Of a DNA stretch of 8,828 nt, positions 1 through 5,967 are shown in pieces; position 1 is the stretch's first letter; each line of letters opens with the position of its first letter. This stretch comes from JBCBRD01 sp039819785. GTDB lineage: Bacteria; Pseudomonadota; Alphaproteobacteria; Rhizobiales; Hyphomicrobiaceae. The DNA lies in NCBI GenBank assembly GCA_039819785.1, contig JBCBRH010000063.1:1-8828 (forward strand), read 5' to 3'. A model generated the notes under the pieces. The model ran no database searches, was not told where the DNA came from, and saw only the letters and a program-made list of their open reading frames with translations. The position numbers and the translations under genes were made by a program.

Positions 1-199
1 ACTCGGAAATTGCTTCAATCGAAAATCCAAGGTCGCGAGCGTGCTTAATGAAGCTTAGACGCTCTAAACCTGCCAAATCATAGCGGCGTTGATTGCCCTC
101 AGTGCGTTCAGGCTCGGAGAGCAAGCCCATCTCTTCATAGTAGCGGATGGTCGGAACCTTGACATTTGTACGCCTTGAAAGTTCCCCGATGGAAAACAT
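1..199 (-). CDS. MerR-family metal-responsive regulator, N-terminal part (cut by window edge)
   Basis: The frame read from the ATG at 199 down to the window edge gives 66 residues of a MerR-type DNA-binding domain. It starts MFSIGELSRRTNVKVPTIRY, continues with YEEMGLL (21-27), and has the wing motif RRY at 38-40 and a second helical part (RLSFIKHARDLGFS, 47-60). MerR proteins bind as dimers between promoter elements and untwist the DNA when metal or another inducer binds. The effector-binding C-terminus, with the cysteines or histidines that would name the metal, lies outside the window. An AGAGG Shine-Dalgarno sequence sits seven bases before the ATG. The divergent neighbour is a cation transporter and the shared gap holds a MerR-type operator, so control of metal efflux is likely. 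Family is sure; the metal (Zn, Cd, Co, Pb) is not. Confidence 0.93.
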   Translation of the reverse strand, partial: MFSIGELSRRTNVKVPTIRYYEEMGLLSEPERTEGNQRRYDLAGLERLSFIKHARDLGFSIEAISE

Positions 200-210
200 C
201 AAAATACCTC

Positions 211-241
211 TTGAACCTCTAGTCACTAGAGACATTACACT
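211..241 (+). promoter_or_regulatory. MerR-type promoter/operator with 19-bp spacer
   Basis: The -35 box TTGAAC (211-216) and -10 box TACACT (236-241) are 19 bp apart, the over-long spacing typical of promoters activated by MerR-family proteins. The spacer carries a perfect dyad, CTCTAG-TCA-CTAGAG (217-231), resembling operators of the ZntR/CadR/PbrR subgroup. Transcription to the right would start near 248, leaving a leader of about 25 bases before the TTG start at 273. The dyad lies just upstream of the regulator's own start at 199, so self-control is also expected. Confidence 0.85.
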
Positions 242-272
242 ACGTTCAAGATAGGATCAAAAGGGCTTTCCA

Positions 273-908
273 TTGTCGGGATGTTGCGGACATGACGCCA
301 AGTTCGACGGCGTATCAGACGACTACAAAAGGCGGCTATGGATCGTCATCGCGTTGAATGCGACGATGTTCGTTGTCGAGATGACCGCAGGTCACTACGC
401 GAAGTCTCAGGCGCTACAGGCCGATGCTCTGGATTTCCTGGGGGACGCACTCACCTATGGCATTTCGCTCGCAGTCATTGGGGCTTCAATTCGCGCGCGC
501 ACCAATGCGGCTTTGGCCAAAGGGGTGAGCTTGCTGTTGATGGGCCTTTGGGTGTTCGGATCGACGGTGAACCGCGTCTTCTATGTAGGTGTGCCCGAAG
601 CGGAAATCATGGGCATTGTTGGCTTCTTCGCGCTGCTGACCAACCTTGCGAGCGTGCTTTTGCTGGTGCGTTACAAGGACGGGGACGCGAACGTGCGCTC
701 GGTTTGGCTCTGCTCGCGCAACGATGCTATCGGCAACGTAGCGGTGATGTTTGCAGCTTTGGGTGTCTGGGGCACGGCAACCGGTTGGCCTGATCTTTTC
801 GTTGCCTCGATCATGGCAAGCCTGTTCTTGTCCTCCGCATTCCAGATTGTGCGCCAAGCCTTGGCCGAACGGAGAGAAGCTTCGGCACTCACCCACGCCG
901 AGGCGTGA
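273..908 (+). CDS. Short CDF-type cation transporter (heavy-metal efflux)
   Basis: A 211-residue inner-membrane protein of the cation diffusion facilitator type, expected to export divalent metal in exchange for protons. It has about six hydrophobic segments (roughly 22-40, 59-73, 82-98, 112-132, 150-167 and 173-192) and no C-terminal cytoplasmic domain, whereas common CDF proteins have about 300 residues. Metal-site positions appear as D51-x2-D54-x3-D58 in the second helix and N150-D151-x3-N155 in the fifth, where classic CDFs usually have His/Asp pairs. The N-terminus has a CCGHD motif (4-8) that could bind metal. The start codon is TTG, supported by AAGGG (261-265) seven bases upstream and by the position of CCGHD. 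The divergent MerR gene and promoter point to metal-induced expression. The stop overlaps the next start by one base. Family is clear; the metal is unknown. Confidence 0.88.
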   Translation: MSGCCGHDAKFDGVSDDYKRRLWIVIALNATMFVVEMTAGHYAKSQALQADALDFLGDALTYGISLAVIGASIRARTNAALAKGVSLLLMGLWVFGSTVNRVFYVGVPEAEIMGIVGFFALLTNLASVLLLVRYKDGDANVRSVWLCSRNDAIGNVAVMFAALGVWGTATGWPDLFVASIMASLFLSSAFQIVRQALAERREASALTHAEA

Positions 909-1457
909 TGGAAATCACATTCACCATATTTGGCCTAGGGATTGCCGGAGTTTCCCTAGCAGCAATCATCTGGTCCATAGCGTTTCCCGGCGCCAAGACT
1001 GTGGCCTCCGATAAGATACCCGCGTTGGACCCCAATCTTGGTTTGAGTGCCGACTTTCACACTGTTCGGTATTCTGCTGGTACTTGGTATTTTGGGTTGG
1101 GGACAAATTGAACTACCGCAATGGGTTCAGATTGGTTTGGGAAATCCACTAATTGTCTTGGGAAACGTTGTGGTATGGACGGAAGTTTCTCGCTTTGGCA
1201 TCCCGCAGACAAGAGGTGAGTTTGGAAGTCTCAAGACAGACGGTTTCTATCGGTATTCACGAAACCCACAATACGTGGCCGACGCAGCGATGATAGTCGG
1301 CTGGATGCTACTGACCACTGCACCATTGGTCTTTAAAGTAGGGGCATCCGCGATCCTTGTTTTGCTCGTTGCACCGTTGGCAGAGGAGCCGTGGTTGAGA
1401 AAGACATGTGGATTGGCCTACGACCAGTATTGCCAACGTGTGAGACGATTAATGTAA
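908..1457 (+). pseudogene. Isoprenylcysteine methyltransferase-like membrane protein, broken by frameshift and stop
   Basis: The gene starts with ATG at 908, overlapping the transporter's TGA by one base. It reads a hydrophobic N-terminus up to AFPG (about 991), then goes out of frame. The frame that continues the protein reads PRLWPPIRYPRWTPILV from 993 and meets TGA at 1044-1046, where a Trp (LVW-VPT) is expected. After the stop the same frame runs on to 1457 with the ICMT/PEMT hallmarks: GFYRYSRNPQY (about 1243-1275) and a C-terminal EEPWLRK...AYDQYCQRVRRLM. A repaired product would be about 182 residues. Two separate lesions argue for a real pseudogene. The C-terminal 136 residues could still be made from the GTG at 1047, but that start has no visible Shine-Dalgarno sequence. 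The family is seen often beside such CDF genes (from memory); its role in metal resistance is unclear. Confidence 0.78.
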
Positions 1458-1475
1458 GTGAAGTGTCTCCCGGCA

Positions 1476-1506
1476 TTGACCTTCCCAGCTTCAACATGCC
1501 TATGCT
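1476..1506 (+). promoter_or_regulatory. Possible promoter for the riboswitch-cbiM transcript
   Basis: TTGACC (1476-1481) and TATGCT (1501-1506) resemble sigma-70 boxes, though the 19-bp spacing is long. A start near 1513 would fall at the very 5' edge of the riboswitch, and an upstream start within the broken methyltransferase gene is equally possible. The call is based on box similarity and position only. Confidence 0.35.
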
Positions 1507-1509
1507 GAA

Positions 1510-1700
1510 GGTGCGGTGGCCGGTCGCAGTGCGTCCGGCTGAAAAGGGAACGGGGTGAGAAACCTCGGCTGCCCCTGCAACTGTAAGCGGCGAGTAAGCC
1601 CGAAACTGCACCACTGACACATGTGTTGGGAAGGTCCGGGGGCGCGTTGAACCGCGAGCCAGGAGACCTGCCGCCAACGCAACGCCGAACGTTCGGCACC
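1510..1700 (+). promoter_or_regulatory. Cobalamin (B12) riboswitch
   Basis: The conserved core of the cobalamin riboswitch is present in order: AAAAGGGAA (1541-1549), GGTGAGAAACCTCGGCTGCC (1554-1573), CCTGCAACTGTAAGCGGCGA (1573-1592), CCACTG (1611-1616), GTGTTGGGAAGG (1623-1634), and the B12 box AGCCAGGAGACCTGCC (1657-1672). It binds adenosyl- or another cobalamin and shuts down the gene behind it. A 14-bp perfect palindrome, GCCGAACGTTCGGC (1684-1697), follows the core without a T run. Control is therefore probably at translation of the CbiM gene at 1736, as is common for proteobacterial B12 switches. The exact 5' and 3' edges are approximate. Confidence 0.95.
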
Positions 1701-1735
1701 AAATGTCGTCAGGAAGGACGGCAAGGAGACTTGAC

Positions 1736-2413
1736 ATGCATATTGAACCCGGCGTCGTGGATGGCGCAAAAATGGTCCTCGCCTATGGCACGGCAGCTGC
1801 CGCAGGGGGGTACTCCCTCAAGCTTGCAGCCGACGACCTGAATACACATTCGGCTATCTCATTTGGCGTCCGCAGCGTTCTTGCTGTCGCGGCCGTTTTC
1901 CTCTTTTTCGAAGTCTTCCCGCATTTCGCGGTTGGTATCTCGGAGGTTCACTTCATCCTCGGAACCACCATACTTCTGTTGCTTGGTGCTGGCCCCGCAG
2001 CGGTCGGCTTGGCTGGCGGGTTGCTAGTGCAGGCTATGCTCTTCGCACCCGCGGACATGCCAATGTTCTTTGTCAACGTCACCACGCTGCTCTTCCCGCT
2101 GTTCGTCATCGACGCTTTGGCCAAACGCATCATCCCAGAACAGAAAGCTTTCGTTGATTGCAACTACAGTGAAGTCCTCAAGCTCTCTTTCGCCTACCAA
2201 GGCGGCGTGATCGCCTGGGTCGCCTTCTGGGCATTCTATGGTCAGGGCTTTGGTGCCGAGAACATGTCAGCCGTGGCCAGCTTTGGCGCAGCTTACCTGC
2301 TAGTGGTGCTGATCGAGCCGGTTGCAGACCTGGCGGTGCTGGGTGGCGCAAAGCTGTTCCGAGACAGCAAGCAAAACGGTTTGTTCGCACAGCGGCTGTT
2401 CAACCCAGCTTAA
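1736..2413 (+). CDS. cbiM: CbiM-type cobalt transport protein (stand-alone ECF permease component)
   Basis: A 225-residue integral membrane protein with several hydrophobic stretches (about 12-28, 42-60, 71-102, 110-126, 153-169 and 180-203). It begins MHIEPG; in CbiM/NikM proteins the N-terminal Met-His is part of the metal site, which fixes the start at 1736 rather than at the in-frame ATG 33 bases upstream. AAGGAG (1723-1728) seven bases ahead supports this. H63 and H72 (SEVHFILGTT) are further candidate ligands. The cobalamin riboswitch upstream indicates repression when B12 is plentiful, so import of cobalt for B12 synthesis is the likely role. CbiN, CbiQ and CbiO genes are absent on the downstream side, where a terminator follows 14 bases after the stop; partners must be encoded elsewhere or the protein works alone. 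Family call is firm; substrate is inferred from the riboswitch. Confidence 0.9.
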   Translation: MHIEPGVVDGAKMVLAYGTAAAAGGYSLKLAADDLNTHSAISFGVRSVLAVAAVFLFFEVFPHFAVGISEVHFILGTTILLLLGAGPAAVGLAGGLLVQAMLFAPADMPMFFVNVTTLLFPLFVIDALAKRIIPEQKAFVDCNYSEVLKLSFAYQGGVIAWVAFWAFYGQGFGAENMSAVASFGAAYLLVVLIEPVADLAVLGGAKLFRDSKQNGLFAQRLFNPA

Positions 2414-2426
2414 TAGACAAGGTTCA

Positions 2427-2455
2427 GGCGGCCCCGAAAATAGGGCCGCCGTTTT
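2427..2455 (+). terminator. Rho-independent terminator after cbiM
   Basis: An eight-base-pair perfect stem, GGCGGCCC (2427-2434) with GGGCCGCC (2443-2450), encloses an AT-rich loop and is followed by GTTTTCC. It lies 14 bases after the cbiM stop and ends that transcript, separating it from the next unit. Confidence 0.88.
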
Positions 2456-2696
2456 CCATGCTACCAACCGAAGCAGACATTAGCTGCGGAACAGCATGCC
2501 TGTAACTCTGGGCTCACCCTAAACCTTCTCTGCCTGAGGCTGAACCGCAGCTCCCAGACGTTGCTACCCTTCGTTTTCGTGGCTTTCGACGCTCAAAGCG
2601 CTCAACTAACCGACCATTGGTCCTTGAAAGCCAGACGTCCGCTTTAGAAACCGAAGCAAGACGATCATCGACCCGGCGGAAAGTTCTAAAACACTC
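2456..2696. other. Intergenic stretch without a supported gene
   Basis: No reading frame here has a start, ribosome site and recognisable protein. An 8-bp inverted repeat, AGCTGCGG (2482-2489) and CCGCAGCT (2545-2552), spans 55 bases. Two direct copies of GCTCAA (2591-2596 and 2600-2605) match half-sites of the TetR-type operators at 2697-2720 and 7844-7875, but are not arranged as a dyad. Otherwise I see nothing in it. Confidence 0.5.
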
Positions 2697-2720
2697 GCTC
2701 AGTTGAGCACTTGTTCAATT
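2697..2720. promoter_or_regulatory. Probable second TetR-type operator
   Basis: TGAGCACTTGTTCA (2704-2717) differs by one base from TGAGCACTTGCTCA, one of the two 14-bp sites in the divergent promoter at 7845-7858. The match continues through the following AATT except for the last base or two. A second dyad, GCTCA-GT-TGAGC (2697-2708), overlaps it, imitating the double-site layout at 7844-7875. A possible promoter, TTGTTC (2711-2716) with TATGTC (2734-2739) at 17-bp spacing, would overlap the site, so binding should repress the acetyltransferase/AraC unit. The match is seen; the binding is inferred. Confidence 0.6.
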
Positions 2721-2812
2721 CTTTGCGCCGAACTATGTCATGCTTTCAGCCTTGAAAAGAACGACCTTCCAGAAATTAAGGCGCAGAGACAAACTAAATT
2801 GGATCGCACCCA

Positions 2813-3135
2813 ATGCCCTTTACTCTGCCCAACCCAAAGCAGCGCAACCCACTCGTGTTCCCCACGGGACACACGATCCGGCCACAGTGTTCCGGAATCA
2901 GGTCATCGATCATCCAAATATCGAGATCGGCGACTGGACCTATTACAACGACAGAGGTCTACCGGAAGGCTATGCCGCCAAAATCATCCGCATGCGTTTC
3001 ACGGAAAAGGACATCGAGACCCTGCTGAACCTGCGTTGGTGGGATTGGCCGAAGGAGGCCATCGAAGAGGCACTTCCAGCCCTAGAAACGGGCGATGTCG
3101 CATCGCTTGTCGCAAGCGCCCCGAACGCGGGTTAA
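2813..3135 (+). pseudogene. CatB/XAT-type hexapeptide acetyltransferase remnant (frameshift plus large internal deletion)
   Basis: The family's N-terminus starts at ATG 2813 (MPFTLPNPKQRNPLVFPTGH...). Near 2879-2881 the frame must change by one base (CGG then GCC share a G), after which it reads TVFRNQVIDHPNIEIGDWTY, typical of CatB-related O-acetyltransferases. At about 2974-2983 the sequence jumps from LPEGYAAK straight to IIRMRFTEKDIETLLNLRWW, the C-terminal helix region of the same family. Roughly 100 codons are missing. They hold the hexapeptide beta-helix, the catalytic His and the 'IVGGNPAK' segment, so an active acyltransferase cannot be made. An uninterrupted frame from 2740 to 3135 (131 residues) exists, but its first 47 residues are not family-like. 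Active homologues acetylate chloramphenicol or streptogramins. The stop is three bases before the AraC start. Confidence 0.8.
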
Positions 3136-3138
3136 CCC

Positions 3139-4050
3139 ATGCCACGCGCCCCGTCCTTGCGCATCTCCGAAGTGTGCACCCGCATCGAAACCGACCTCGC
3201 CGCGCCGTGGCGCACCGCGACACTTGCGGGGATGGCGGGGATGGCGCAGCACCATTTCCAACGGCAATTCGCGGCTGTGACGGGTGAGACAGTTGCGGGC
3301 TACATTCGGGCACGTAGGATGGAACGTGCGGCCCTGCTTCTGCGAGACACGCAGCAACGGGTGATCGACATCGCGCTCGAGTCAGGGTTCCAGACACACG
3401 CGGCTCTGACCCGTGCGTTCAGCAGCCATTTCGGGACCAGCCCGCGGCAGTTCCGGGCAACCGGCAGGCTGTCGCGGTGCTCTGACCTGCCTGCTCGGCC
3501 ATATCTTCTGTCTCAGAGGTCTCGCAACTTCTGCGCGCATTGGGACGAGGTCCCAATCTCCGACTGTTGGCTGTGCGCGCGGGAGACACAAGGAGTTCGG
3601 GACGGACGATTCTTCGAAGACCCGGCGCAAATCCACCGGGAGTTTGGGGACTTGCGGGCAGAGCTGGGTGGCAGACCCAGCATGATCTCCACCGCGGTGT
3701 GCAAAGCGCCCACAGGGTTCCGCGACCTCAACGCTAAAGCCTATTACGGCGCGATTTTGCCCGAGCGTGTGGGGCTGACATGGCCCTCCGACTGGAAAAG
3801 GCTTGATGCAGGGTTGTATGCGGTGTTCCCACATTACGGCCCATTGGCCGCATTGTTCCTGACATGGAACCGCTGTGTGCGCGCCGGGTTCGATCAGGTC
3901 GGCGCGAAGTTCCGTCCCGGCTGGATGTTTGAAACCTACCTGAGCAAAACACCAGACGCCCCGCCAGATGAGCTCTCGGCGCTAATCTACTTTCCCATCG
4001 CGAAAAGCACAGTTAGGAAGACTGTAGAACCGGCGCGGCAGATACAGTGA
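3139..4050 (+). CDS. AraC-family regulator with GyrI-like effector-binding domain
   Basis: A 303-residue cytoplasmic transcription regulator. Residues 8-107 form the double helix-turn-helix of AraC/XylS proteins: first helix pair around TLAGMAGMAQHHFQRQF (28-44), the GYIRARRMERAALLL linker (54-68), then VIDIALESGFQTHAALTRAF (75-94) and the terminal FGTSPRQFR (98-106). Residues of about 135-290 resemble a GyrI/SbmC-like small-molecule domain (YAVFPHYGPL 227-236, GWMFETYLS 261-269, ALIYFPIA 281-288), the layout of Rob- and BmrR-like drug sensors. The segment 110-200 is weakly conserved to my eye. ATG 3139 lies three bases after the acetyltransferase stop, so both were probably one operon and translation is coupled. 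It may sense a toxic compound. It converges on the hydrolase cluster. Confidence 0.88.
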   Translation: MPRAPSLRISEVCTRIETDLAAPWRTATLAGMAGMAQHHFQRQFAAVTGETVAGYIRARRMERAALLLRDTQQRVIDIALESGFQTHAALTRAFSSHFGTSPRQFRATGRLSRCSDLPARPYLLSQRSRNFCAHWDEVPISDCWLCARETQGVRDGRFFEDPAQIHREFGDLRAELGGRPSMISTAVCKAPTGFRDLNAKAYYGAILPERVGLTWPSDWKRLDAGLYAVFPHYGPLAALFLTWNRCVRAGFDQVGAKFRPGWMFETYLSKTPDAPPDELSALIYFPIAKSTVRKTVEPARQIQ

Positions 4051-4188
4051 GACCCACACTGATCTTATAGATTTCGCCCATCACATCTCAAGAGCTAATC
4101 GGCGCTAGCTGCGAATTGCTGGCTAAGGCCTCCCGCTTGTGTACTCTGTCGTGCGGCACCGGCGACTGGCGGGCCAGGCCGCTATGCC

Positions 4189-4557
4189 CTAGGTCATGAC
4201 GAAGACACAAACTTTATTGCCGTCACGGTCTCTAAAGTATCCCCCGAAAAACTGTTCGTCATAAGTTAATGGTGAGCCTACATTTTCTGCCCCGAGATCC
4301 ATCGCCCTCATGTGGACACGGCGCACGTGGTCGGCATCCTTGCAAATCAACGCGACCATGACACCGTTGCCCGGCCGCGCCGGATTGCCATCGCTCGGGT
4401 GCGTGACAACCAACATGGGTCTGGCCGGATCGCTGCTCCAGGCAATCATTTTTTCTAACGTGTAGGCTCGCTCCGCGCCGAACAGTACCAAAAGTGCATC
4501 GTAGAAGGTGCCAGCCCTTTCAAGGTCGTTGGTGCCGAGTGTTACATAGCCAATCAT
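4189..4557 (-). CDS. VOC (glyoxalase/bleomycin-resistance fold) protein
   Basis: A 122-residue cytoplasmic protein of the vicinal-oxygen-chelate superfamily. The first beta-alpha-beta module is MIGYVTLGTNDLERAGTFYD (1-20), and the second ends in GGYFRDRDGNKVCVF (105-119). A middle segment, THPSDGNPARPGNGVMVAL, is typical of a common proteobacterial VOC subfamily. Members include lyases, dioxygenases, fosfomycin-type transferases and drug-binding proteins. The position where many metal-dependent members have Glu (GN-x-I-E) is Cys or Val here, so metal catalysis is not assured. AAGGGA lies seven bases before the ATG. It is the last gene of the minus-strand cluster, 27 bases after the hydrolase stop. 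Fold is sure; reaction is unknown. Confidence 0.87.
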   Translation of the reverse strand: MIGYVTLGTNDLERAGTFYDALLVLFGAERAYTLEKMIAWSSDPARPMLVVTHPSDGNPARPGNGVMVALICKDADHVRRVHMRAMDLGAENVGSPLTYDEQFFGGYFRDRDGNKVCVFVMT

Positions 4558-4584
4558 CGTGCAATCCCTTGTGTATGAAACGTC

Positions 4585-5316
4585 TCATCGCCGGTATTCC
4601 GCATTCGCCAAGAATCGGAGCGCAACCTCGGTGAACAACTGCGCCTGCTCGCCAAAGACCGGACAATGCCCGGCCCCGGGCAGGACCCACAGGCTGGCTT
4701 GCGGCAAACCTGTGTAAAGCTCCATGGCGCTCGTCACCGGATAGAACGGGTCCCTGTCTCCGTGAACCACGAGGCATGGGCCACAGACACGTGCCAAAAG
4801 GTCAGGCGTGAACGCGACATCGCCGTAGCTTATGTGAAACCCGTGGGCGGTCTCGAACAAGGCCCGCACCTGGGCATCGCCGCCGGGATGTTTGGAGCGC
4901 ATTTCGATCCAGGAGTCATCCGGTTGCGCGTCAGCCGTCGCTTGCTTCATCAGGGCGCGCGCTCTCACGGGAAAGTAGGCGGCGGTACTGACGAGGACGG
5001 AGCTTGTGATCAGATTAGGTTTTCCCGTTGCAAGGTGCAGCAAGACCTGCCCACCACCGCTCATGCCCATCGTAGGAAGCGGTCCGACGCCCATCTCCTG
5101 CAAGTCATCCGCCACCATGCGCGCGGCCTGGCGAAAAGTGAACCTGTCGAGAGGCAGGGACATGCCGTGGCCCGGTAAATCTGGCATCAGATGTGTGTAG
5201 CCGGTGACGATTTCTCCAAAGACAGCGTCCCAGTCGGTGCCAACCCCAGTGAACCCGTGCAGAAGCAAAAGCGGTGGACCCTTTCCACGCTTGGTCCAGT
5301 GAAGCGCCGTGCTCAT
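4585..5316 (-). CDS. Alpha/beta hydrolase (third in cluster)
   Basis: A 243-residue cytoplasmic alpha/beta-hydrolase of the MhpC/BioH size class. The oxyanion-hole motif is LLLHGFTG (17-24), DLPGHGMS is at 46-53, the nucleophile elbow G-M-S86-G-G is at 84-88, the acid is D189 in HGDRDPFYP, and the catalytic His is H217 in GAGHCPVF. All triad residues are present, so the enzyme should be active on an ester, lactone, amide or C-C bond. A cap domain of about 60 residues (115-175) probably defines the substrate. Its ATG overlaps the TGA of the histidine phosphatase gene (ATGA), a sign of coupled translation and matched amounts. It has no signal peptide. The substrate cannot be told from sequence. 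Confidence 0.92.
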   Translation of the reverse strand: MSTALHWTKRGKGPPLLLLHGFTGVGTDWDAVFGEIVTGYTHLMPDLPGHGMSLPLDRFTFRQAARMVADDLQEMGVGPLPTMGMSGGGQVLLHLATGKPNLITSSVLVSTAAYFPVRARALMKQATADAQPDDSWIEMRSKHPGGDAQVRALFETAHGFHISYGDVAFTPDLLARVCGPCLVVHGDRDPFYPVTSAMELYTGLPQASLWVLPGAGHCPVFGEQAQLFTEVALRFLANAEYRR

Positions 5317-5942
5317 GCGTGCTCTGCTTTCCCGAGTACGACATCCGCCTCGCTTTGTGCGTCAAATGCTTCTTCCATAGAGCGCCAATGGTGGCGGACT
5401 TGCCGACTATCGATGTCGAACGAGAACCAGTTTCCTCCGCCGTGGGGCTGGTCGTATCGCCGGTCGATCGGAAGCCCGGCCAAGGCGCAATATAACAATG
5501 TGCCGACGGCCCCATGACCGACAAACAGCACATCCCCCTCGAGATGATGCCAAACGTGATCCAAAGCCTCGCTGAGAATCCGCACCTGTGCTGCCTTGGC
5601 TGTTTCCCAGCCGCACATGCTGTCCTGCGGTCTGGCAAAGAACCGGTCGGCCGCAGCCTCGAATGCGGTTGGAGAAAGGTAGCCCGTCGCGGAGCGGTCG
5701 TTCTCGTGCATCTTCGGCCGGACTTCCATCGGCACCTGCCACGCTGCAGCCAGGCACACTGCGGTGTCGATGGCCTTTCTTTCTGCGCTGGCAACGATGC
5801 GCGTTGTTTTTGGCCAGGGCTCCGCCCGCACGAGGCGTTCTACTCGTGCAAGGCCGGTCTCTGACAATCTCCACTCCGGAATCGGGATACTTGGGTCAAT
5901 CGCCACCTGCGGGTGAGTCAGATATCTCGCTTGTTTCGTCAT
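5313..5942 (-). CDS. Histidine phosphatase superfamily protein (LTHP variant)
   Basis: A 209-residue cytoplasmic protein of the phosphoglycerate-mutase/histidine-phosphatase fold. The phosphate-accepting His is H10 in YLTHPQV, where most members have R-H-G/E, so the first Arg of the motif is replaced. Other active-site elements are present: ASAERKAIDTA (51-61, R55), E80 in MHENDRSATG, and the second His H143 in FVGHGAVGTLL. I recall alphaproteobacterial relatives that share the THP form, so this is a subfamily trait rather than damage. I chose ATG 5942, giving MTKQARYLTHP; an in-frame TTG at 5954 is possible. The gene starts 25 bases after the secreted hydrolase stop and overlaps the next hydrolase by four bases. 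It may remove phosphate from a small molecule handled by the hydrolases; this is inference. Confidence 0.88.
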   Translation of the reverse strand: MTKQARYLTHPQVAIDPSIPIPEWRLSETGLARVERLVRAEPWPKTTRIVASAERKAIDTAVCLAAAWQVPMEVRPKMHENDRSATGYLSPTAFEAAADRFFARPQDSMCGWETAKAAQVRILSEALDHVWHHLEGDVLFVGHGAVGTLLYCALAGLPIDRRYDQPHGGGNWFSFDIDSRQVRHHWRSMEEAFDAQSEADVVLGKAEHA

Positions 5943-5967
5943 TACAGGTTCCAAAGATCACTTAGTT

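Noticed and set aside
1044..1046. TGA read as Trp (recoding or a code 4 organism).
   Set aside because: Other genes here end with TGA in normal positions (transporter, AraC, histidine phosphatase), and the methyltransferase frame has a second lesion upstream, so plain gene decay is simpler.
1703..1735. Upstream ATG that would lengthen the CbiM protein by 11 residues.
   Set aside because: The family needs Met-His at its N-terminus and AAGGAG is placed correctly for the ATG at 1736.
2482..2552. 8-bp inverted repeat AGCTGCGG/CCGCAGCT as ends of a small mobile element.
   Set aside because: Too short, no flanking target duplication and no internal gene.
4166..4177. CTGGC-GG-GCCAG hairpin between the convergent AraC and VOC genes as a shared terminator.
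   Set aside because: The loop is too short and no T run follows on either strand.
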